A DNA stretch of 18,589 nucleotides from Paenibacillaceae bacterium UBA6304 (GCA_002439285.1 DJTQ01000061.1:1-18589); one strand, 5' to 3'. Positions 6,641-14,164 are shown, counted from the first letter of the stretch. Numbers and translations: made by a program. Notes: generated from the sequence alone by a model not told the origin.

Positions 6641-6844
6641 CCACCCACCGCCTCCAAGAATGACAAAGTCTCTCCAAATTTATGAACCAATATATCATAA
6701 TTTAATCATTCAAATTGTGATTATACAGACATCCTTTTTGAACCCCTACGCCTTTTTCATTCTATCTCCTCTTTTATCTCTATCAAACCTGCAACACGAA
6801 TCATAGAATGCATTATTTCAGGGAAAAGAGGTGAGCAGATCAAT

Positions 6845-7051
6845 ATGAATCGGCGAATCGAGAGGCTGCGCCGTCAAGCTAGACGGTGGGTCGGTAGACG
6901 CGTGGATGTCGAACGTTTTGTGGGATCCGATCTTGAAGGCATACTGGTCAGCGTATTTGAGAATTATATCGTTCTTCGCGTAAGAAGAAGAGGCGAATGG
7001 GTCCGCGTCAGAGTTAACTTCACCAATATTGAAGATATCGATCTGGATTAA
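6845..7051 (+). CDS. Small arginine-rich protein, possible SH3/Sm-like fold
   Basis: A 68-residue protein with no function I can name. The first 20 residues are strongly basic (RRIERLRRQARRWVGRR) and the rest alternates hydrophobic and polar residues as short beta strands: DVERFVGSDLEGILVSVFENYIVL, then RRGEWVRVRV and NFTNIEDIDLD. The G-x-L-x-x-V-x-x-N-Y-I-V-L pattern resembles the small beta-barrel seen in DUF2642/YuzF-type and Sm-like proteins of Bacillales. GAGGTG precedes the ATG by about 11 bases and a hairpin terminator follows, which supports a real gene. A TAGAAT at 6804-6809 (also readable as CATAGAAT) could be a -10 element. Nucleic-acid or spore-coat association is speculation. Confidence 0.65.
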   Translation: MNRRIERLRRQARRWVGRRVDVERFVGSDLEGILVSVFENYIVLRVRRRGEWVRVRVNFTNIEDIDLD

Positions 7052-7083
7052 TAGCAAGGCTTCCTCCCTTTGGTAGAAAAGAC

Positions 7084-7120
7084 AAGGCCCCTGGACAACA
7101 TAACGTTATCCTGGGGCCTT
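7084..7120. terminator. Bidirectional terminator between convergent genes
   Basis: AAGGCCCC (7084-7091) pairs with GGGGCCTT (7113-7120), extended by GGA/TCC inside. ACGTTTTAA follows on the plus strand and GTCTTTTC on the minus strand. It lies between the small gene ending at 7051 and the ABC ATPase ending at 7126. Confidence 0.75.
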
Positions 7121-7125
7121 ACGTT

Positions 7126-8100
7126 TTAACTTCCCTGGTACAGCTCTTTGATGATAACGTCGATTGGCAACGCATCGATAGCCATATCCATAATCGTATG
7201 ACATTCGTTCACAAGCCTTATGAACTCTTTGAGAGGCAGCTTATCCGTATCCAGCTCCAGCTCGGTCTCCGTCTCCGACTCGCGCCCCAACACTCTGACC
7301 CCGTCGATGTTGTCCCATAGCGCTTCACATTCCGTTGTGATGCGAACGGTCTTCTTTGCGCCCAGAAAGCCGCGCAAGGCTGCAATCGAATCATCGAATA
7401 CAATCTCCCCGTGATTGACGACGATTACCCGGCGAGCCAGCCGTTCAACATCTTCAAGATCATGTGTAGTCAGAATAAAGGTGACCCCTTGCCGGTTCAT
7501 TTCCTGGATAAAGGAGCGGATCTTCTCCTTGGCTATGACATCCAATCCGATCGTCGGCTCATCCAGAAACACGACCGACGGACGATGCAGCATCGCCATG
7601 ATGAATTCGCATTTCATCCGCTCACCCAAGGACAACTGACGAGTCGGCTTCGTGATAATCTCTGCCACATCCAGCAATTCTACCAGGTGATCCAGACTTT
7701 CCCGAAAAGCCGCTTCCTCCAGGCCATATATTTCCTTGTTCATATAAAACGCGTCGATCGGCGGAATATCCCAAAGCAACTGCGACTTCTGCCCGAACAC
7801 CGCACCGATGCTGCGCACATATTTTTTACGCTGCTTCCATGGGGTAAAGCCCAGGATATTCACCTCACCCGAGGTTGGATGCAGGACGCCGGTGAGCATC
7901 TTCAGCGTGGTCGATTTCCCTGCTCCATTCGGGCCAAGAAAACCTACGATATCGCCTTTGGCCACCTCGAAGGATAGTCCTTTGACCGCCTCCACCGTGA
8001 TAGTTTGACGTCTGAACACGCTCCTGAGCGTCTCCCGGAAAGAGGCCCCCCGCTGATACGTCATGTAATCTTTACGAAGTTCCCGAACTTGAATGATCAA
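7126..8100 (-). CDS. ABC-2 type transporter ATP-binding protein
   Basis: The nucleotide-binding subunit (324 residues) that powers the two permeases encoded just upstream. Walker A GPNGAGKST (56-64), Q-loop near GQKSQLLW (103-110), signature LSLGE (156-160), Walker B VVFLDEP (176-182) and switch histidine in TTHDLED are all intact. A stretch of about 20 residues between the first strand and the Walker A region (SFRETLRSVFRRQTITVEAV) and the signature LSLGE instead of LSGGQ are typical of the group that pairs with two distinct ABC-2 permeases. A C-terminal domain of about 90 residues ends in LPIDVIIKELYQ. The gene is last in the operon and starts 3 bases after the previous stop. Membrane-associated; direction probably export; substrate unknown. 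Confidence 0.93.
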   Translation of the reverse strand: MIIQVRELRKDYMTYQRGASFRETLRSVFRRQTITVEAVKGLSFEVAKGDIVGFLGPNGAGKSTTLKMLTGVLHPTSGEVNILGFTPWKQRKKYVRSIGAVFGQKSQLLWDIPPIDAFYMNKEIYGLEEAAFRESLDHLVELLDVAEIITKPTRQLSLGERMKCEFIMAMLHRPSVVFLDEPTIGLDVIAKEKIRSFIQEMNRQGVTFILTTHDLEDVERLARRVIVVNHGEIVFDDSIAALRGFLGAKKTVRITTECEALWDNIDGVRVLGRESETETELELDTDKLPLKEFIRLVNECHTIMDMAIDALPIDVIIKELYQGS

Positions 8101-8103
8101 GGC

Positions 8104-8886
8104 TTACCCCCCCGCACTAGTATAATTCCTCAGCATGTAATGCCAGAAAGCCAGTCCCGCCCCTAGAAACAGGATGCAAACTCCGCCTGCGGCCCAGGAA
8201 CCGGCGACCGGTCTGCCCAACAAGGCTGCTGCCGGAAGAAATCCGATCATCGTGATCGGAATGACGTAAGTCAGCACATTCTGAAATGTTCGGGTGAAGA
8301 TGCTCCCCGGGTACATCCCGAACAAAGATACCGAGTCGAAAATATCGTAAACCCGGCTGCTTCCGACCCATTTAAACAGCAAACCCGACAGGAACAGAGA
8401 GAACGCAAACAGAACAAGCATCGAGCATAAGAACAAGACTCCGAATTGTAGCCATTCCGCCGTCCCTGGCATCCTCATACCCGACAATGCCCAGCCGGTC
8501 AACAAGCCGCCGCTGATCAACCTGCCGAAGTCATCCATATCAAAGGAACTAACCATTGTAATAAACAGGATGGACCTGGGCTTCAGCAGAAAAATATCGT
8601 AGGAGCCCTCCCGCACATGATACAGCGTCGTCGACACGATCCCGAAGAAGAACGGAAATGCGATCCCTTTGGCCAAGGTGAATATTCCCTGAATCAATAT
8701 CGCTTCCTGCAGCGTCCAGCCCGGAAAAGAAGCCCCCGAACTATATAGCAGCAGCGTAACTAGCGGAAACATGAGGTCCCCGATCAGCATCATCAGAATA
8801 CTGATGAAGAAATCAGCCCGGTAAGCCATCCGCTCGGCCAGCTTGGTCTTCATGACCGCCGCATAACACCTTAAGACCGCTCTCAA
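8104..8886 (-). CDS. ABC-2 family permease, second of pair
   Basis: Membrane subunit of 260 residues with about six membrane helices, of the type that forms a heterodimer with the permease encoded just upstream. It starts RCYAAVMKTKLAERMAYRADFF, typical of this ABC-2 group, and contains the conserved cytosolic loop GSYDIFLLKPRS (93-104). The start is taken as TTG at 8886: it overlaps the previous stop (TTGA) and GGGGGTGGG lies just upstream, which fits translational coupling. An ATG at 8853 (residue 12) is the alternative. It ends 3 bases before the ATPase gene. Together the three genes make a complete transporter; the transported compound cannot be inferred from sequence. Confidence 0.9.
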   Translation of the reverse strand: MRAVLRCYAAVMKTKLAERMAYRADFFISILMMLIGDLMFPLVTLLLYSSGASFPGWTLQEAILIQGIFTLAKGIAFPFFFGIVSTTLYHVREGSYDIFLLKPRSILFITMVSSFDMDDFGRLISGGLLTGWALSGMRMPGTAEWLQFGVLFLCSMLVLFAFSLFLSGLLFKWVGSSRVYDIFDSVSLFGMYPGSIFTRTFQNVLTYVIPITMIGFLPAAALLGRPVAGSWAAGGVCILFLGAGLAFWHYMLRNYTSAGG

Positions 8887-9692
8887 ACGCCCACCCCCGT
8901 AAATTTACGGTTGCCGAGCGTGATCAGCATCGACGTAACTCCCCACATCAAAAGTACGGCCAGTGCCTGGAGTCCGACGATTTGCGGAATGGACATCGCG
9001 AATCCGGCCAATTCATAATCCCCGATAAATACCCTCGCAGGCACATACTGCATAAATTGAAACGGCAGGAAAAACAGCACCCGTTGAATAAGTTCCGGAA
9101 AAAAGGTTAACGGGACAAGCACGCCGGCCGAAATATTGCGCAGCAAATGGAACATACTCCGCACCCCATCGGCATTTGTCAGCCAGAATGCCGTTAAACC
9201 GATGCAGTAATTTACCAGGAATGTCATCAAAAAGCCGAGAATCACTGAGATTATCGCCCAGATTGGCCGGGAAGGAAGTAAATCGATCCGGAATACCCAT
9301 AAATAAATCAGGAAGACAGGTAGAAATTCCATCCAGAACCCCAGCGAGCGATGTCCTATTTTTTGCGAAAGAGCAAAAAAGACATGGGATACCGGGCGCA
9401 GCACAAAGGTTACGTATTTGCCCGTCCGGATTAGCATCTGTAAATTCCAATCGGCAAAATCGAAGGTAAGATAGTTAATGCAGGACATAATTCCGTAATA
9501 GGCCAACATTTGCGTCAGCGTAAATCCGTTCAATGTCTCCCTGGAAGAAAAGACGGCGCTCCAGATGAAGTACTGCACTAGAAAATAAATAGGCCCGATG
9601 AGAATGGAGACCGCCATATGGGAGCGGAAGGCTGCCCACTCCTTATAAGTGGCCCAGCCTACCGCCTTGATGATACCGAGCGAGCGTTTCAT
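8883..9692 (-). CDS. ABC-2 family permease, first of pair
   Basis: Membrane subunit of 269 residues with about six helices, starting MKRSLGIIKAVGWATYKEWAAFRSHM. The loop after helix 2-3 (RTGKYVTFVLRPVSHVFF) has the same place and pattern as the KPRS loop of its partner, as expected for paired permeases. The frame stays open to a TTG at 9707, but that codon has no ribosome binding site. The ATG at 9692 overlaps the upstream stop as ATGA, so it is preferred. The gene overlaps the next permease by 4 bases. Tight coupling to the serine hydrolase gene upstream suggests that hydrolase and transporter serve one pathway (inference). Confidence 0.9.
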   Translation of the reverse strand: MKRSLGIIKAVGWATYKEWAAFRSHMAVSILIGPIYFLVQYFIWSAVFSSRETLNGFTLTQMLAYYGIMSCINYLTFDFADWNLQMLIRTGKYVTFVLRPVSHVFFALSQKIGHRSLGFWMEFLPVFLIYLWVFRIDLLPSRPIWAIISVILGFLMTFLVNYCIGLTAFWLTNADGVRSMFHLLRNISAGVLVPLTFFPELIQRVLFFLPFQFMQYVPARVFIGDYELAGFAMSIPQIVGLQALAVLLMWGVTSMLITLGNRKFTGVGV

Positions 9693-10900
9693 TGCAGACC
9701 CGACCAAATCACATTTTTAACACTGATCATCGACTCCGGCACCCAATTCTCAGTGGAAGGCACGAAAAAGGCAACCACCAATTCTTCATCCGGATCCACC
9801 ATCAAGGCACAACGCCCCGCACCCTCGTGACAAATCGTATTCGGCTTAAACGGGTCATGCCTCCGTCCCAAAGAGCTTCCGAGCGCAAATTCGCTATCCT
9901 TCAGACACTCTCCCCAACCGAAGGCCGGAAGGCCGCCCGGAACTTGAACCCTGGACAGCATCTCCACCGTTTTGCGCCCCAAGATGCGCTGACCATGATA
10001 TGTGCCCTTATTAAGTAGCATCTGGCCGAATCTATTCAAATCCTCCAGTGTGGACGACAATCCCCCTCCTGAACGGGGCACGGCCCACGCGGGGGCATTC
10101 TCCCGCAATAATTTCCCGAGCTCCCAATCATTCGTGACGCAAACCTCTTCATGCAGAGACTCAGGTATGGTAAAGAAGGATTTCTCCATTTCAAGCGGCT
10201 TCAATATCGTGTCATAAACATATTCCTCATAGCTTTGTCCGCTAATCCGGCTGATGATTTCACCGAGCAGTACATAACCAGCGGTACAGTAATTCACCTG
10301 CTCTCCGGGGGGACAAACCGGCGGTCCGGCCAACATCGCTTTGATCCATTGGGATTTGCGCTTCGCGATCTCTTCCTTCCGGTTCAGGTGTGGTTTCTCT
10401 CCATTAGCGTCATCGGAATCATCCTCCGCAAAGGCAAACTCGAGGTCCCACCAGCCTGCCGGATAGGGCTCAAGTAAATAACCCAGATCCGGTGCCAAGC
10501 CTGAGGTATGGGTTAGCAGATGAGTGATATTGATCTTCTCATACATTCTGTGGTCGAATTCCGGAATCCAGTCTTTAACCGGCTGGGTTAAATGAAGTTT
10601 GCCCTCTTCCATCAGGGTCAGAACCGCCACCATCGTGAACCATTTCGTGATGGAAGCGATGCCACGGATAGAGTCCGGCTGGAGATCGCCGCTGGATCCG
10701 GTATGCCGGAAGGCCCCCATTGAGGCGTGAGCAAATGTCTTGCCGCCCCTTGCGAGCAAATAGGAGGCACCCTGTATTTTACGATCCAGGATAAGCCCTT
10801 CGAACAGCTTGTTTAGACGATCCAACGCCTCTTGCCGATAACCGGCTTCTTCCGGTGTTGCATCCAGCCGTCCATGATGCAGATTCATGGTTAAATTCAT
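9689..10900 (-). CDS. Beta-lactamase-family (SxxK) serine hydrolase, second of tandem pair
   Basis: A 403-residue COG1680-type hydrolase. S83-I-T-K86 is the nucleophile motif; HLLTHTSGL (127-135) is a family hallmark; the usual YxN is Y204-C-T206; the KTG position is H358-E-G-A-G. The Y-x-T and H-x-G forms fit esterase or D-aminopeptidase members better than true beta-lactamases. No signal peptide is seen, so it is probably cytosolic. The frame is open for another 58 residues upstream, but that part overlaps the neighbouring gene. The ATG at 10900 has AAAGGGATGG upstream, and its first 20 residues align without gaps to the start of the paralog. The gene starts 40 bases after the paralog and its stop overlaps the first permease gene. 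Substrate unknown. Confidence 0.92.
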   Translation of the reverse strand: MNLTMNLHHGRLDATPEEAGYRQEALDRLNKLFEGLILDRKIQGASYLLARGGKTFAHASMGAFRHTGSSGDLQPDSIRGIASITKWFTMVAVLTLMEEGKLHLTQPVKDWIPEFDHRMYEKINITHLLTHTSGLAPDLGYLLEPYPAGWWDLEFAFAEDDSDDANGEKPHLNRKEEIAKRKSQWIKAMLAGPPVCPPGEQVNYCTAGYVLLGEIISRISGQSYEEYVYDTILKPLEMEKSFFTIPESLHEEVCVTNDWELGKLLRENAPAWAVPRSGGGLSSTLEDLNRFGQMLLNKGTYHGQRILGRKTVEMLSRVQVPGGLPAFGWGECLKDSEFALGSSLGRRHDPFKPNTICHEGAGRCALMVDPDEELVVAFFVPSTENWVPESMISVKNVIWSGLQ

Positions 10901-10940
10901 GAAACACCATCCCTTTCTGTATAGGAGTGCAACTGAGCGT

Positions 10941-12110
10941 TCACAGCAACGCCGACCAGACGATTGCTCTCGGGTTGATAATTGCTTCGGGCACCCATCC
11001 CGTCTGGTTTGGAACAAAGAACACATATACCAGTCTCTCGGCCGGATCGACATACAATCCACTGTGTCCGGCACCTTCGTGCGAGAATGTCCCCGGCGTG
11101 CAAATATCGTTATGATTCAAGTTGAAGCCGAGGGACATCGGGTAATTCTTCACCTTATCGCCCCAGCAGGTGGAAGACACGTTATTCAGTTGATTTGAAA
11201 GCATATTTTGAACTATCCTTCTGCCGAGCAAGGTATGGCCGCTACTTGTTCCGCTATCCAGCAAACACTGACCGAACTTCCACAGATCCTCCAGCGTAGA
11301 GAACAGGCCATTGCCGGCTGTAGCAGGTATCCCCGTCATATGCGGTTGCGACCGGAATTCATTTTCCTGCCAGCGGTTAACGTAACACACTTCACCTTGC
11401 AAATTATCTGGCACTGTATTCAAAAAGGTACGGTTCATGCCGAGCGGCTCTGTAATCTGTTCCTGTATGTATTGTCCGTATGACATTCCGCTCGCTCTGG
11501 CGATGATTTCTCCTAATACGGAGTAGCCGGCCGTACAATAATTCCACTGTTCGCCCGGTTTGCACCACATCCGGCCACTAAGAATCGTACGGGCCCATTC
11601 CCCGTCTTCCAGGTGTCCGCTCTTGCTCTGTTCCTTCTTCTCATGGATCCACCATTCATACCACGGAAGCTGATACGGCTCGGTCTGGCAGCCCGGATCC
11701 GCCATCAACCCGGAAGTATGCGTCAGCAGATGCCATATCGTTATTTCCCGATGCTGCGCCGTATCGAATTCCGGAATCAAGGTGCTGACCGACTGCTGAT
11801 AGAACAGCTTACCTTCTTCCACTAGCTTGGCGATAGCTACCGCAGTAAACGCTTTCGTAATTGAATATATTTTCCGAATGGAATCCGGCCGCAAATCGGG
11901 GCTGTCGTCATGATAGGTCAAGCTTCCGAGCGCAGAATTGGCGACGATCTGTCCGTCTCGCGCCACCAAATAGCTTGCACCTTGTAACTTGCCCGCTTCA
12001 ATCAATCCCGCAAAATGATGATCCAATTTCTGCAACCGCGAGTGATCGAATCCTAGTTTTTCCGGTGTCGCATCGACTTTCCCTTGGGTAACGTTCAATG
12101 TTCTAGGCAT
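10941..12110 (-). CDS. Beta-lactamase-family (SxxK) serine hydrolase, first of tandem pair
   Basis: A 389-residue COG1680-type hydrolase, paralog of the next gene: S83-I-T-K86, HLLTHTSGL (127-135), Y191-C-T193, and H344-E-G-A-G. Motifs up to residue 135 lie at identical positions in the pair, so this is a tandem duplication with later divergence in the middle and C-terminal parts. No signal peptide is seen. An ATG at 12149 is in frame but has no good ribosome binding site. The ATG at 12110 has AAGGGGGA about 9 bases upstream and gives the start that lines up with the paralog. It is first in the operon, with a promoter at 12173-12202. Likely a cytosolic esterase, amidase or D-peptidase. Confidence 0.92.
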   Translation of the reverse strand: MPRTLNVTQGKVDATPEKLGFDHSRLQKLDHHFAGLIEAGKLQGASYLVARDGQIVANSALGSLTYHDDSPDLRPDSIRKIYSITKAFTAVAIAKLVEEGKLFYQQSVSTLIPEFDTAQHREITIWHLLTHTSGLMADPGCQTEPYQLPWYEWWIHEKKEQSKSGHLEDGEWARTILSGRMWCKPGEQWNYCTAGYSVLGEIIARASGMSYGQYIQEQITEPLGMNRTFLNTVPDNLQGEVCYVNRWQENEFRSQPHMTGIPATAGNGLFSTLEDLWKFGQCLLDSGTSSGHTLLGRRIVQNMLSNQLNNVSSTCWGDKVKNYPMSLGFNLNHNDICTPGTFSHEGAGHSGLYVDPAERLVYVFFVPNQTGWVPEAIINPRAIVWSALL

Positions 12111-12172
12111 TCTTTGTTCCCCCTTAAACTCGTTGATTATTTGGTACATTCTGGATTGTGAATTTCTTCTCT

Positions 12173-12202
12173 ATTCTAATGGAGAACGTATATTCTCGTA
12201 AA
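12173..12202 (-). promoter_or_regulatory. Candidate promoter of the hydrolase-ABC operon
   Basis: On the minus strand TTTACG (complement of 12197-12202) and TAGAAT (complement of 12173-12178) stand 18 bases apart. They match 4 of 6 and 5 of 6 consensus bases. An inverted repeat fills most of the spacer. Confidence 0.5.
12182..12197. promoter_or_regulatory. Candidate operator in the hydrolase-ABC promoter
   Basis: GAGAA (12182-12186) and TTCTC (12193-12197) form a perfect inverted repeat with a 6-base spacer, placed between the proposed -35 and -10. A repressor bound there would block RNA polymerase. The core GAAC-N4-ATTC is also close to the Gram-positive LexA/DinR box but has mismatches. 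The cognate regulator is not in this operon. Confidence 0.45.
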
Positions 12203-12328
12203 GGGAAGAAATGGTTTATGCTATTCTTGCCGTTCTTCCTGGTTTTTCGATAGAAGTCTCATCCTTGTTAGAAGATTCGGAGTGTCATCGGATGTTCAGA
12301 TAATTTGGCAGGAATGGACATTGCGGAA

Positions 12329-12356
12329 TTGAAATCTGCGCCTTGTGAGGTACAAT
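12329..12356 (+). promoter_or_regulatory. Sigma-A promoter of the HAD phosphatase gene
   Basis: TTGAAA (12329-12334) and TACAAT (12351-12356) stand 16 bases apart, each 5 of 6 or nearly so to consensus. The start codon is 67 bases downstream. Confidence 0.6.
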
Positions 12357-12422
12357 AGAAACAGTTGGATTTTAGAGACAGAAGGATGAAAGCCGCTTTC
12401 GTCCCGAAAAGGAGAGAACACA

Positions 12423-13226
12423 TTGTATAAACTGATTGCAATCGACATCGACGATACACTGATCAATGATGACAAAGAAGTGACCCCTGCCACTCAGCAG
12501 GCGCTGGAGCAGGCCGTTGCTAAAGGCGCTGTCGTCACCCTCGCGACCGGACGGGCTTATGCCTCGGCACAAGCGATCGCACGTCAAACCGGACTTAACG
12601 TTCCAATCATTACTTACCAGGGCGCCTTGGTTAAAAATCTTCTGGACGAGCAAGTGCTGTATGAGCGTTACGTGCCGAAAGACGCCGCACAGAAGCTGTT
12701 TGAATACTGCATCGAACATAATCTGCACCTGCAGACATATATCGACGACAAACTGTATGCCCGCGAAGAAAATCAGAAGATCATCGATTATACGATCCTG
12801 AATAAAACCAAGTATTATATCGAGCCTGACTTTTCCAAGCTGGTCGCCCAGCCGACCCCGAAAATGCTCATCATCGACGACCCGGACTACCTGGACGAAA
12901 TCGCTCCGGTGCTTCGCGAGTTGCTCGGTGACGGCGTGCATATTACCAAATCGAAGCCGCAATTCCTTGAAATTATGCATCATGAAGGAACCAAAGGCCA
13001 TGCGCTAAAATTCCTCGCCGCCCATTTCGGCTGCGAACTTTCCGAGTGCATTGCGATCGGCGATTCCTGGAACGACCATGAAATGCTGGAAGCTGCCGGT
13101 CTCGGCGTCGCAATGGGCAATGCCATCCCGGCGTTGAAAGAAATCGCCGACTACATCACGGCAAGCAACAACGAGGACGGCGTGAAACACGTCATCGACA
13201 AGTTTGTACTTGGAGCGGAAGCTTAA
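12423..13226 (+). CDS. Cof-type HAD-IIB family phosphatase
   Basis: A cytosolic Mg-dependent phosphatase of 267 residues that probably acts on small sugar phosphates or flavin/pyridoxal phosphates, as Cof/YidA-like proteins do. All four HAD motifs are present: D8-I-D10-D-T-L, T42 in LATGR, K191 in GTKGHAL, and G213-D-S-W-N-D218. The cap domain spans about 80-185. The start is TTG at 12423; AAGGAGAG lies 8 bases upstream and no nearby ATG is in frame. A sigma-A promoter precedes it and a bidirectional terminator follows. The exact substrate cannot be told from sequence. Confidence 0.93.
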   Translation: MYKLIAIDIDDTLINDDKEVTPATQQALEQAVAKGAVVTLATGRAYASAQAIARQTGLNVPIITYQGALVKNLLDEQVLYERYVPKDAAQKLFEYCIEHNLHLQTYIDDKLYAREENQKIIDYTILNKTKYYIEPDFSKLVAQPTPKMLIIDDPDYLDEIAPVLRELLGDGVHITKSKPQFLEIMHHEGTKGHALKFLAAHFGCELSECIAIGDSWNDHEMLEAAGLGVAMGNAIPALKEIADYITASNNEDGVKHVIDKFVLGAEA

Positions 13227-13243
13227 CTTCGTAACTTATTCGC

Positions 13244-13294
13244 AAAAAAAAGACTTCGGATATCACCGGACGGGTGATGCTCGAAGTCTTTTTT
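13244..13294. terminator. Bidirectional terminator between convergent genes
   Basis: AGACTTCG (13251-13258) pairs with CGAAGTCT (13282-13289), with an inner ATCACC/GGTGAT stem. A run of A precedes and a run of T follows, so it works on both strands. It serves the HAD phosphatase gene and the converging metallo-hydrolase gene. Confidence 0.92.
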
Positions 13295-13300
13295 ATTAAC

Positions 13301-14164
13301 TTACCCCAATAAAATAGTCTGTCCTGTCCTTGCGTACTCCACGCCTCCCGGCAAGTCGTAATCCCGGCGAAGGTCGATGTCATGGGACATATGCGTAAAA
13401 ACAGTCCGCTTCGGCTTCAGTTCCTTCAGGAGTTCCAGTGCCTCTTGCACATCATATACCGAACGGGTAGAAAACTCCGCTTGCTCCTGATAAAAGCTCG
13501 TGCCGAGCACAAGCAAATCCAATCCTGTAAGCGGCTGCTGCTGCTCGGGTGAAAGTGCGATTGAATCCGAACAGTAGGCCCAGGCAAAGCCGTCTTTCTC
13601 CAGCCTATAGGCGTAAGAGTAACCATTCTTGCCATGGTTTACTTTCCACCCGCTTATGCTCCAACCTGCCAAGGTTACTCCTTGATCCACGGTATGCAAA
13701 TCAAGATTCCGGTCCAGCCAGGGATACTGTCTCAATATCGTATCCAGCACCTCTTGCGGCGCGTACAATTGTCCCCTCCGGTCCAGCCAGCGGCAGGCGT
13801 CGGCCCATTCCGGCAATCCTCCGATATGGTCGAAGTGCGCATGAGTCACTAGCACTTTAGCTGCAAAGCGCTGCCCTCGTCCTTCCATCGCAGCGCGCCA
13901 ATCCGGGCCGCAGTCGATCAAGAAGCCACTGTCGCCAACCCGGGAAGGTTCCGAACCTGCCGGGTTTACCCGGTTCCACCCTCCCATCGGAGGAGTCCCC
14001 TGCTCCTTCTGGCTCTGTATAACGGTCGGGCGTTCTACCGAAACCGAAGCACGATAGCGCCGATTCACCATTCCAGCCCTAGCCTCTTCACAAACGGCAC
14101 AGCTGCAATAGACCCTAGGTACGCCCATGGCATCGCCGGTACCCAGAAAAACAAGTTGTTCCAT
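13301..14164 (-). CDS. PhnP-like metallo-beta-lactamase-fold hydrolase with in-frame palindromic insert
   Basis: Metal-dependent phosphodiesterase-type hydrolase of 287 residues. The start FLGTGDAMGVPRVYCSCAVC (6-25) matches the PhnP group, whose clustered cysteines (here 20, 22, 25) bind a structural zinc. The metal site is H108-A-H110-F-D112-H113, with later ligands in NHGKN, YCSDS and THMSHD. E. coli PhnP has about 252 residues and goes almost directly from the RRYRxS strand to the LID strand; here residues about 46-76 are extra, rich in Gly, Pro and Ser, and encoded by palindromic DNA (about 13937-14029). The ATG at 14164 has GGGGG just upstream. No phn genes are nearby, so a role in phosphonate use is unsupported; cleavage of a cyclic phosphate or similar phosphodiester is the best guess. 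Confidence 0.9.
   Translation of the reverse strand: MEQLVFLGTGDAMGVPRVYCSCAVCEEARAGMVNRRYRASVSVERPTVIQSQKEQGTPPMGGWNRVNPAGSEPSRVGDSGFLIDCGPDWRAAMEGRGQRFAAKVLVTHAHFDHIGGLPEWADACRWLDRRGQLYAPQEVLDTILRQYPWLDRNLDLHTVDQGVTLAGWSISGWKVNHGKNGYSYAYRLEKDGFAWAYCSDSIALSPEQQQPLTGLDLLVLGTSFYQEQAEFSTRSVYDVQEALELLKELKPKRTVFTHMSHDIDLRRDYDLPGGVEYARTGQTILLG
13938..13994. repeat. Palindromic element inside the PhnP-like gene
   Basis: Nested and adjacent hairpins: AACCCGG (13938-13944) with CCGGGTT (13961-13967) enclose AGGTTC-C-GAACCT (13947-13959); CCGGGT-TT-ACCCGG lies at 13961-13974; CCTCC-CATC-GGAGG at 13981-13994. Such density is unusual for coding DNA and coincides with the extra protein segment. It could be a small mobile palindromic repeat that inserted in frame, or an expanded loop. 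Confidence 0.6.

Larger units (their letters stand above)
12111..12422. other. Intergenic region with two divergent promoters
   Basis: This 312-base gap separates the hydrolase-ABC operon from the divergent HAD phosphatase gene. It holds the minus-strand promoter and inverted repeat near 12173-12202 and the plus-strand promoter at 12329-12356. I see no further ORF with a ribosome binding site and no clear structured RNA between them (about 12203-12328). Confidence 0.6.

Noticed and set aside
6690..6730. CRP/FNR-like site (AATCA-N9-TGATT, TGTGATTATA) upstream of the TDT transporter
   Set aside because: Only one half-site is near consensus and the region is AT-rich, where such matches arise by chance.
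9693..9707. TTG start at 9707 for the first ABC permease
   Set aside because: No ribosome binding site; the ATG at 9692 makes an ATGA overlap with the upstream stop.
10901..11074. N-terminal extension of 58 residues on the second serine hydrolase
   Set aside because: It overlaps the upstream paralog gene in another frame, and its composition is unlike the family. The ATG at 10900 has a ribosome binding site and aligns without gaps to the paralog start.
12111..12149. Upstream ATG at 12149 for the first serine hydrolase
   Set aside because: No ribosome binding site at a usable distance. The ATG at 12110 has one and its first 20 residues line up with the paralog.
12182..12197. Call of a LexA/DinR site in the hydrolase-ABC promoter
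   Set aside because: About three of 14 consensus positions differ, including one in the core half-site. It is kept only as an inverted repeat of unknown regulator.
12372..13001. Minus-strand open frame of 209 codons opposite the HAD phosphatase gene
   Set aside because: Antisense to a gene with all four HAD motifs; no domain recognised.
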